Assembly: GCF_027579695.1 (NCBI RefSeq)
Contig: NC_083577.1
Coordinates: 30,369,198 to 30,433,197 of the forward strand
Length of the DNA: 64,000 nt
Source: Neoarius graeffei
Lineage: Eukaryota; Chordata; Actinopteri; Siluriformes; Ariidae
Reading direction: 5' to 3'
Within the stretch, counting starts at the first letter, position 1. Each line of letters opens with the position of its first letter. Positions 21,734-30,531 of this stretch are shown in pieces. A program made the position numbers and the translations under genes. Under the pieces are notes generated by a model, which searched no databases, had not been told where the DNA came from, and saw nothing but the letters and a program-made list of their open reading frames with translations.

Positions 21734-21888
21734 GCATTTACCCGATCGGCAATTCGTTGCCAACATGCTTGCCGCTCCTTATTGGCAGCCGCTGTGTTAG
21801 ATTTTGCTTTTAATATTGTTTTGAACTCCTCGTAGCTTTGCATTATGACAGCGCATTCTTCCTCCATGAAGTACAGCGACCGTGCCAT
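21734..21888 (-). pseudogene. Myb/SANT-like exon of Harbinger element
   Basis: On the minus strand, ATG at 21888 opens 51 codons (MARSLYFMEEECAVIMQSYE..., ending CWQRIADRVNA) and runs straight into a consensus donor GCGTAAGTA at 21733. The pattern of acidic residues, W-Q-R-I-A-D-R-V-N and K-x(n)-N spacing fits the Myb/SANT-like DNA-binding protein that Harbinger elements encode beside their nuclease. It is only one exon; the rest was not found. Too short for routine ORF calling. Confidence 0.6.
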
Positions 21889-22010
21889 TGTGAACAGTGG
21901 TGATTTGCGCTGATAACTTCCCCTTTAACGTGAACGCGCATTAACCCTGATTAGGTTAACACAGGTTCAACAAATCAACTTCATAACTGGCGTCGTAGTA
22001 CCGTTTAACC

Positions 22011-22266
22011 CAGGGGTGCCCAAATTGATCCATAAAGGGCCATGTGGCTGCAGGTTTTCATTCCAGCCATGCAGCAGCACCCTGATTTGGCTTATTCAAT
22101 CAACTGACACACCCACCCTTTAATCAAGGGTGGGTGTGGCTGCAAGTATTTGACTGTGTGAAGACAGTTCAGTTGATTGAATGAGCCAAATCAGGTGTGC
22201 TGCTGCATGGCTGGAATGAAAACCTGCAGCCACATGGCCCTTTATGGATCAATTTGGGCACCCCTG
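22011..22266. mobile_element. 256-bp foldback MITE, hAT type
   Basis: Starts CAGGGGTGCCCAAATTGATC and ends with its inverse; the inverted arms extend about 100 bp each. A perfect 8-bp target duplication GTTTAACC lies at 22003-22010 and 22267-22274. No coding content. Confidence 0.93.
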
Positions 22267-22369
22267 GTTTAACCCCAAACAAGATAACCAGGTTTTGTCA
22301 ACCCCGGTTTAGCGGGGGAACCCTGGGTTACTTCTGGGTAGGTTGACCTCCGTTCGTAGTACAGGGCCC

Positions 22370-23499
22370 GGGAAGCGAGAGAAAAGAGCAAACAAACAGA
22401 AGGCAAGGTGAAACCGGAAGGCAAAAAGGCATAAACGGAAATGCAATCAGATACAACCGCTCAGCAGGCTCATGGTAACTGTGGCGGCAATACTGTGCAA
22501 AGAACTAAACAAACAGAGGGGTATAAATACAGACATAAACAAAAGGTACAGGTGATAACAATTAGAACTCGGGGGCGGATTGGTGGATTGGGTGCACGTG
22601 GTAGTGTCACGTGTGTGAGGGGGATTGTGGGAAGTGGAGTTCAGAGAGTGAGGCGAGCCCGGGAGCGTGACTGTGTGTGTGTGTGTGCATACATCAACCT
22701 TTAGTTCCCCATGCCCTTACAAAACCTGTACTTTTCCCTCACATACACCCATGAGCCCTTATACACGAGAAAAAAATTCCAATATATAATCCAAAGCACC
22801 GATTGTTTTATTCCACATTATACACTCCTATTGTAATAGGCATATTTATCACACTGCATCAAGTTAAAGGGATCAAATAAGCATGTACTGAATAAAAAGA
22901 AATTTTAGATCCCACAGAAAACAACTGAATTAAAAAGGACTATATGTACAGTCAAGTAAACAATTATCTCCTAAAGAGAATGACTGAACTATAAACTTAA
23001 TTATTTAATATAAATTGTATCAGTAATACCAGAATTATTTATGTAAATTTTGCACATAAAATGTATTAATATTAAATAGTTCATAAAAATTACACAAAGT
23101 TCTATTTGACAAGTGTTGACATCACCTACAATATTCCATTCCACCAAAGAAAATTACTTGAAATATAACAGCAGTGCTAAGTAGGTATATTAATTAAAAT
23201 AGTAGGTTACATGTAATAAATTATGTATAATCATGTCAAACAGTAAATGAAGGTTAGTAAAAGTTCCATTTGAGAAAAAAGTGTTGACACCACAAGCAGT
23301 GTTCAATCCAACTAAAGATGACTGAACCACATCAAGTATATCATGTAAACAAGGATAAGTGAAAATATTAATAAATTATGAAGTTAAATCGAAAATCTTC
23401 CCAGCAATTTATAACAAGAATTTAAATCTTATTCCTTTTTGGAGTGTTCTTTGTTGTACAAAGATGTTGCAGATTTGGCACTAGCTATAATATCACTGC
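22370..23499. other. Repeat remainder and AT-rich stretch
   Basis: 22370-22690 continues the unnamed repeat that the Harbinger element interrupted and ends in a (GT)n run at about 22672-22686. 22700-23480 is AT-rich; it may be the body of the worn hAT element whose transposase end is at 23500-23660. Confidence 0.4.
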
Positions 23500-23660
23500 T
23501 TGGGTCGCAGTTGTAGCTCCTCATCACAGTTCATTTTAATTTGCAGATATGCAGTTAATGTGTCTGCAGCCATATTTTTTCTGTACTCAGTATGAATTTT
23601 CCTAACCAATGAAAAAGCCCTCTCACTATCTGCATTGCTACTGTATGTGGGAGGCACAGC
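23500..23660 (-). pseudogene. hAT transposase C-terminal fragment
   Basis: The minus strand reads SNADSERAFSLVRKIHTEYR, then a segment rich in L, I and K, for about 53 codons. The S-x-x-S/A-ERxFS-x-x-(K/R)-x-I pattern is the C-terminal dimerisation region of hAT transposases. I found neither the start of the gene nor clear element ends. Confidence 0.75.
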
Positions 23661-24826
23661 AAAGCAGAAAAAAGTTGTTTCAGCATTGGAAACCTGGCAA
23701 CACCCAGAGCAGTTTATACATCAGAGACCTTTCCCCAATATACATCTATTATTTTCCTGGTCAATAAAAGAAAATTAGAGCACGGCAAACATGTACTAGT
23801 GCATCTCAAAAAATTAGAATACCATGAAAAAGTTCATTTTTTTCATAATTTAATTCAAAAAGGTAAACTTTCATATATTCTATATTCATTACATGTAAAG
23901 TGAAATATTTAAAGCCTTTTTTGTTTTAATTTTGATGATTATGGCTTATAGCTCATGAAAATCAGAAATCCAGTATCTCAAATTATTAGAATATTCCCTA
24001 AGATCAATCAAAAAAGGATTTACAATACAGAAATGTCCAACTTCTGAAAAGTATATTCATTTATACACTCAATGCTTGGTTGGGGCTCCTTTACCATGAA
24101 TTACTGTATCAATGCGGTGTGGCATGGAGGTGATCAGTCTGTGGCACTGCTGAGGTGTTATTGAAGCCCAGGTTGCTGTGATAGTGGCCTTCAGCGTATC
24201 TGTATTTTTGGGTCAGGTGTTTCTCATCTTCCTCTTGACAATACCCCATAGATTCTCTATGGGGTTCAGGTCAGGCAAGTTGGCTGGCCAATCAAACACA
24301 GTAATATCATGGTCAGCAAACCATTTGGTAGTAGTTTTGGCACTGTGGGTAGGTGCTAAGTCCTGCTGGAAAAGGAAATCAGCATCTCCAAAAAGCTCGT
24401 CAGCAGATGGAAGCATGAAGTGCTCTAAAATCTCCTGGTAGATGGCCGTGTTGACTTTGGACTTGATAAAATACAGTGGACCAACACCAGCAGATGACAT
24501 GGCACCCCAAATCATCACAGACTGTGGAAACTTCACACTGGGCTTCAAACACCTTGGATTCTGTGCCTCTCCACTCTTCCTCCAGACTCTAGAACCGTGA
24601 TTTCCAAATTAAATGCAAAATGTACTTTCATCTGAAAAGAGGACTTTGGACCACTGAGCAACAGTCCATTTCTTTCTCTCCCTCGCCCAGATAAGACATT
24701 TCTGACATTGTCTCTGGCTCAGGAGAGCTTGATATTAGGAATGCAAAAGTTGTATCCCCTTTCTTGAAGATGTCTGTTCATGATGGGTCTTGATACACTG
24801 ACACCAGCCTCAGTCCACTCCTTGTG

Positions 24827-25620
24827 TGTCATGGTCCTACCTGTGGGCTTCTCTCTTCAGGTAACATCTCCACTCAGCATTACCGGCCACGCCCGCATTC
24901 ACTTCCTCTTATTAACTTTCAGTGACTGTCATTGGCTGTTGCCGATCACCTGCTTCCCCCCTGTGTGTATTTAAGCTGCAGTTCTCCCAAGCCTCAGTGT
25001 CAGATCGTCTGCAACTCTCAGCCTGATAACCTGCTCTTTGTTCCTACTACTCTGACTCCTGAAGACTTTCTGTTCCATCTGACTCTGTCTGCTCTCCAGC
25101 CCCGGTAACCTGATCTGCCTTCTGTTCTGTCGACTCTGCCTCTTGCCTGCCTCTCCTGTACCTTCACCTGATCTCTAGCTCGCCCAGCCCTGCTGCTCGC
25201 CGGCCTCTCCATCTGCCTGGTGTGAGCAACCCTGCCTGGAGCCCTACTCTTCTGCCCTGGTAACCTGACCCTGCATTTCTGCCCCCTATCTTGCTACCTG
25301 ATTTGTGACTCTGTGTTCCAGCCTGCTCTCTATCTCTAGCCTGCTGAGGAACTGCTTGCTGGGAGACTGTCTGTAAACCAAGAGCTATCAACCTACAGCC
25401 ACGCCTCTCTGACTACACCTAGTCCTGCCTGATCTCAGAAACTAAGCAGGGTCAGGCCTGGTCAGTACTTGGATGGGAGACCTCAGATGTCACCACCATG
25501 CTCCCACCAGCCATCCCTGCTTCTCGGTCCTCCTACCACTGAACTACACACCTTTTCCCCTGTTATTATTAAACTTTGGTTCGAGTGCATTTGATCTCCT
25601 CTCCTGTTTGGTCCTTGACA
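24827..25620 (+). mobile_element. Solo LTR
   Basis: A 794-bp unit begins TGTCATGG and ends CCTTGACA (inverted TGTCA/TGACA ends). The 6-bp target duplication CTTGTG lies at 24821-24826 and 25621-25626. A TATTTAAG TATA-type box is at about 24967 and an ATTAAA poly(A)-type signal at about 25567, both supporting plus-strand orientation. No internal region remains. The family (Ty3-like or other) cannot be told from the LTR alone. Confidence 0.85.
25392..25482 (+). ncRNA. 5S rRNA-like segment inside the LTR
   Basis: From CCTACAGCCACGCC to TTGGATGGGAGACCT the sequence follows the first 90 or so bases of vertebrate 5S rRNA, including CTGATCTC, ACTAAGCAGGGTC (A-box and intermediate region) and the C-box wording TTGGATGGGAGACC. 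The last quarter of 5S is missing. It is unlikely to be a working 5S gene; it may be a 5S-derived piece taken into the LTR. Confidence 0.75.
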
Positions 25621-26083
25621 CTTGTGAAGCTCTCCCAAGTTCTTGAATCAACTTTTCTTGACAATCCTCTCAAGACTGCGGCCATCCCTGTTGCTTGTGC
25701 ACCTTTTCCAGCCACCCTTTTCAGCAATGACCTTTTGTGACTTACCCTCCTTGTGGAGGGCATCAGTGATCATCTTCTGGACAACAGTCAAGTCAGCAGT
25801 CTTCCCCATGATTGTGGTTGTGTGTACTGAACTAGACCAAGAGATACACTGTGTTCATACTGTTTTACTCAAACTCGAAATGAAATATTCTAATATTTTG
25901 AGATTTTTTTAAATGTTTTTGTACTGTATGCCATACTGATTAAAATCAAAATAGAAAAATTCTTGAAACATTTTAGTTTATGTATAATGAGTCTATAATA
26001 TATAACATTTTCACTTTCTTAAATAACTGATGGAAAATATTGAACTTTTTCACAATATTCTAATTTTTTGAGATGCACTAGTA

Positions 26084-28090
26084 GATGGTGTTAAATTGCT
26101 TCCATCCCCTGCTACACATTTTAGAGACAAGTTACCAACGGTCATTACCACCATTACTCTTCATTCAATACTTTTTCAGTTTACTGACAACTGATGGTAG
26201 AAACGGGTGTTGGTCATCTGTGTCTACATATAATGTCTATCAGCAATTAAAATGTTTAGGGAAGAGAAACCAGAAATCGCCGGGTAACTACAGTTGCCGT
26301 CATATAAACAGCGACTCCCAGTATCGCCTCCCTAAATTATCATCATAATGGAGTAAGCTTTCCTCCATGCAAACAGTAAAAACTTTTTAAAAAACAACAA
26401 CAAAAAAAACCTCACAAATGCTTATCTGTGCAGTCTTTGAATCGGGAAACTTTTATTTTTTCGCTAGCTCCGAAAAATGGTCTGCCACAGTCGGGGGGAT
26501 GTTGTGTTCCACGAGAAATTGGCAGAACATAACTTCTGCAGCCATCACAGAAGTCTGGGCAGTCCGAGCCGATGGACTTAAAGGACCGAGAAAACCACGT
26601 GCAGCTATAAAACCACATAAATCGAAAATAGTTCCGTTTCATTGGGCATGCGTGTTTGAAAAAATAAATGGTGGATGCTAAGAAAATTCTCGGAGTAACG
26701 GAAAAAAATCTCTGATAAAATGTAATTTTCCCGTATAAAAATCAGTGTACGTCATATTAGCCAAAAAATTGCATTTTCCCATACAAAATACGGGGAAACT
26801 GTATAACTTGCCATGTATGGGGTGTGTGTGTGTGTGTTCATAATTTTGTTACTCAGCCAGTGTTTGTGCGTCTGATGGACCCGTTGCATTTTGGTGTTTT
26901 CAGTTCAACACAATCAAACAACTTTACTTAACAGATGTTTACTTCATCCTAATTACAAGCAATAGAAACAGCATTTATGGTTAATATTTGCCCTTTACCT
27001 TTGTTAGATTACATTTATTTAAAAAAAAGTGTGACTCATTTTTGTTTGTTTTTTAATACACTTGTTTTTGTACACTGTTTGGTCATCGAAAATGTGTTCT
27101 GATATATGTTCTTCACAGAAAATGAGCCAAGGCCACTGAGTCTGAGTTTGAAAAAAATAATTAATCGTACCATTATTCCTTTGATAAAAATGAAAACGGC
27201 TCCCACAGACCCAAACACCATACAAGGGTTAACTCTCATCCATTATCCCTGGCTGCTGTATCATGTGGGTCAAAACATGACAAGATCTGTCTCGTCTCCT
27301 TCGACTGAAAACACAAACTCCAACTTCCATGATTCTCAAAAGTCCAGACCACATCACATTCACAATCACTCGATTTCAATTAATCACTGTGAAATCTCAC
27401 ACTTGGTCTTTACTCGGGACGTTAGTGAGCTGCTTATTCTGTGTTTGTTATCCCGGTTTGTGATCATTATCGAGTCTCTCCATGTCTATTTGCTCATCAC
27501 CTGCACTGTGCCTGCTCGATGGTTTTTAAGTTCACTTTGTCCTGACAAATTTTCTGCCTCAAAGTGTTTTAATAAAACCGAACATTTTAACCCAACTGTA
27601 TATCCAGAACTGTGCACAAGCCTTTTTCCCCACACCTTTAATCTGGATTATATTTGATGTGTAATTACACATACGAGTGACAAGTGTCAGTTTCAGTTTT
27701 ACTTTTCCAGCAGTTTCTTCGAGATCCAGACTTGTGTGTGTTGTGTCAAAACAAATCATATATAAAACTGTAGTTTGACTTCTCACACACATCTGGACCT
27801 TTATCTAATGTTTGATTAGTTCAATATTAGTGTATTTTATGATTATTTTTTGGAATTTGTTCTTTGGAGGAGGTGGCATTATACTGTGTGCTTATGTCAC
27901 ATGCGATGGAAAAAATGTCTCCTATCTCTGCTCTCCTTGTTTCCTCTGAGTGAGAATTGATACATCCATAAAGATTTTATTTTATGGAAGGATGATGGAT
28001 GCAGGAGCAAGAAATCAAGAAGGCATCAAGTCGAGTAGTGAGATGCTCCTTATATCTTGATCCATAAAGCTTATTAAGGCACAGTATTCC
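26084..28090. other. No gene recognised
   Basis: 26084-26350 and 26410-26690 hold open frames without recognisable motifs. GTGTGTGTGTGTGTG is at about 26821-26836. A 183-codon frame at 27106-27657 has odd composition and no domain; I take it as accidental. A piece at 27230-27285 (CTCATCCATTATCCCTGGCT) is repeated at 36660-36715 downstream of the TRIM gene, which hints at an old duplication of TRIM flanking DNA. Confidence 0.45.
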
Positions 28091-28117
28091 AATGTTTTTC
28101 TCAGAAGCCATTGCATA

Positions 28118-29310
28118 TACAGTGCCCTTCACAATTATTGGCACCCCTTGTAAACATTAGTGAAAAGGGTTCGAAAAAAAATCGACCTTTCAGTGAAATC
28201 GCTTCATCTCACACTGAAAAAATGAGAAAAATGCAATGTTTAATTGAACTAAATTTATTCAGAGAAAAACAAATAACTTATCAAGAAATAATTATTTTCA
28301 ACAAAAAAAATTTCCAAAATTACTGACACCCCTGGAAAGTATAGTGAACACAGTGTAATTGAAGAACGTTTCCCATTAAAATTGTACATTTTTTAGTTGA
28401 TTGGAGTGTCGGAACTTTCAAGCTATAATCTATGATTTCCTGAGTCTGTTACATGACAACAGTTTTTTGAAGTCCTCCTGAGCCCATGTGGCTATATTTG
28501 TCATATGAGCATGACAGTTTCCCAGGTAGTGCCGCCTGAGGGCTTGAAGGTCACGCACATTCAACAGTGATTTCCCACCTCACCCTTTATGCACTGTGAT
28601 GTCTCCGAATTCCCTAAAACTTTTCAAAATGTTATGTACTGTAGTTTTTGAAAGAGGTAAATTCTCTGTAATCTTGCATTGTGATTTTTTTTTAATGACT
28701 AGCAATTCTCTCTCAAATTTTGGCACAAAGAGTGAGCCACAACCCATCCTTGCTTGCAAAGGCTGGTGCTTTTGGTGCTGCTCCTTTTATACCCAATCAT
28801 GTTACCCATTAAGCTCCTTATTGTGAAATCTTCCAAAATGGTGTTACTTGAATATCCTATAAACTCATCTCATCTCATTATCTCTAGCCGCTTTATCCTT
28901 CTACAGGGTCGCAGGCAAGCTGGAGCCTATCCCAGCTGACTATGGGCAAGAGGCGGGGTATACCCTGGACAAGTCACCAGGTCATCACAGGGCTGACACA
29001 TAGACACAGACAACCATTCACACTTACGGTCAATTTAGAGTCACCAGTTAAGCTAACCTGCATGTCTTTGGACTGTGGGGGAAACCGGAGCACCCGGAGG
29101 AAACCCCGGCAGACAACATGCAAACTCCACACAGAAAGGCCCTCGAACCCAGGACCTTCTTGCTGTGAGGCGACAGCGCTAACCACTACACCACCGTGCC
29201 ACCAATCCTATAAACTTTTCAGTCTTATTTTGCCTCCATCCCAACTTTTTTTTTAATGTGTTGAGGCATCAAATTCAAACTTCATTTATATTTTCAAAAT
29301 AGAATTAAGT
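28118..29310. mobile_element. Worn Tc1-like remnants
   Basis: A Tc1-type end, TACAGTGCCCTTCACAATTA, starts at about 28119. From about 28480 to 29260 there is another worn repeat ending in a TCCCAACTTTTTTTTTAATG-type sequence, as in Tc1/mariner ends. No transposase frame is left. Boundaries are approximate, and a SINE (28866-29204) is inserted. Confidence 0.45.
28866..29204 (-). mobile_element. tRNA-derived SINE, minus strand
   Basis: Same family as at 2947 but with an internal loss of about 25 bases around the GGCCGGCGAGGGCC part. Target duplication ATCCTATAAACT at 28854-28865 and 29205-29216. Confidence 0.9.
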
Positions 29311-29311
29311 T

Positions 29312-29658
29312 GGGGCAGCATGGTGGTGTAGTGGTTAGCGCTATTGCCTCACAGCAAGAAGGTCTGGGTTCGAGCCCCGTGGCCTTTCTGTGTGGAGTTT
29401 GCATGTTGTCCGCGTGGGTTTGCTCTGGTTTCCCCCACAGTCCAAAGACATGCAGGTTAGGTTAACTGGTGACTCTAAATTGACCGTAGGTGTGAATGTG
29501 AGTGTGAATGGTTGTCTGTGTCTATGTGTCAGCCCTGTGATGACCTGGCGACTTGTCCAGGGTGTACCCTGCCTTTCGCCCGTAGTCAGCTGGGATAGGC
29601 TCCACCTTGCCTGCGACCCTGTAGAACAGGATAAAGTGGCTAGAGATAATGAGATGAG
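29312..29658 (+). mobile_element. tRNA-derived SINE, plus strand
   Basis: Head GGGGCAGCATGGTGGTGTAG, B-box GGTTCGAGCCC, tail GATAATGAGATGAG. It has two short internal deletions compared with full copies. It lies about 110 bp from the minus-strand SINE, so the two could pair as an inverted repeat. Confidence 0.9.
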
Positions 29659-30476
29659 GTTTGTATTTTTTAAAAAAATGTGAAAAATGTTACAACTGAC
29701 CCCCTTCTATAAAACAATTAATGCAACAAAATGTCACACAATATTATACAAATATGATGAATATCATTTGCCATTCAATATTGGTAAATGGTTTCCATTT
29801 ATGATCATCAACATCTTGTATCAGTTGTAGCACTACAGGATTTGCATCAACTGTGTTATGTAGAGTAAATATTATTAAAAACTATAAACTCACTCAGTAC
29901 AGTATGTGACTATTTGCCATTGCGCTGTTTCCTGTGTGTCTTCCTTATTCAGGTCTAAGGATAAGGTGCAGTATCATTTGCTGTTTATAAGAGCTTATAA
30001 CTCTTCTGACTGAGATGCAGTTCATCCCACTGATGATTAGAGCATTCTGGGTCTTGTGTCTGAAACTGCAAGATCGACTTTAAATGATTCCAGAAGTGAA
30101 ACATTATTTTCAGTTCAGATGAGTGGAATTCATCACTGGATAAATTTGCACCAAAATTACAGCTAATGCTCAGTGCTTAAACATAAGTAAGTGCCGTGTG
30201 CTGTTTCTGATGTAACTGAGGAGTGTAACAGGTCATAATGTGTCTCTCGAAAACTCCTCCTATTAAGGAAGTGCCAAGTCTGACACGACTGAAGTCCTTC
30301 ATTAACAGCCTGCAGTGTTCTGCTCTGGTGAGTTGAGATTTATTCTCAGTTTATGGAGAAATCCGAGTCTCATTTTCAGCACAGTGAAAGGAAGTGATGA
30401 TTAACTGAACCTACAAAGTCATCTATTTAACTTTAAAGAAACCTGAAATCAGGGTGTGATTACTTTTCACAGAAGT
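29659..30476. other. Upstream region of the TRIM gene
   Basis: No transposon is recognised. CTCTGGTGAGTTGAG at 30324-30338 looks like a splice donor and could end a 5' non-coding exon. TATTTAA occurs at 30423. I cannot place the transcription start. Confidence 0.4.
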
Positions 30477-30488
30477 GAAAGTGAAACT
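30477..30488 (+). promoter_or_regulatory. Interferon-stimulated response element match
   Basis: GAAAGTGAAACT matches the ISRE/IRF consensus GAAANNGAAACT exactly. It lies 44 bases upstream of the TRIM ATG, so it is either in the proximal promoter or in the 5' UTR. ISREs bind IRF proteins and ISGF3, and many fish TRIM genes are interferon-induced; action here is inference. Confidence 0.6.
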
Positions 30489-30531
30489 CTGAGCATTCGG
30501 ACGAGAGAGAACAACAACAGCAGCAAAAGAA

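Larger units (their letters stand above)
20246..22369. mobile_element. PIF/Harbinger-like element
   Basis: Inverted ends: GGGCCCTGTACTACGAAG at 20246 and TTCGTAGTACAGGGCCC to 22369, with subterminal GGTTAACC-type motifs. It carries remnants of the two genes expected of Harbinger elements, in opposite directions: a nuclease start (20502, +) and a Myb/SANT-like exon (21888, -). The interior has AT-rich repeats and a hAT-type MITE (22011-22266). Confidence 0.8.
24213..25809 (-). pseudogene. Tc1-like transposase, split and frameshifted
   Basis: The gene starts on the minus strand at 25809 (MGKTADLTVVQKMITDAL), has a TGA before the LTR insert, resumes at 24826 with HKEWTEAGVSVSRPIM, and is then frameshifted. 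The last open piece (24548-24213) shows VMIWGAMSSAG, the second-Asp region FQQDLAPTHSAK, and [16 protein letters not shown]. Inactive. Confidence 0.85.
23796..26081 (-). mobile_element. Tc1-like element interrupted by a solo LTR
   Basis: Ends CTAGTGCATCTCAAAAAATT (23796) and AATTTTTTGAGATGCACTAG (to 26081) are inverted, with TA at 23794-23795 and 26082-26083. It carries a broken transposase on the minus strand. An LTR (24827-25620) sits in the middle of that gene. The same terminal family reappears at 63462. Confidence 0.93.

Noticed and set aside
25392-25482. Functional 5S rRNA gene
   Set aside because: The last quarter of 5S is absent, there are several changes in the first half, and it lies inside an LTR.
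27106-27657. 183-codon open frame on the plus strand
   Set aside because: No recognisable domain, composition like translated AT-rich intergenic DNA, no splice or promoter context; taken as chance.
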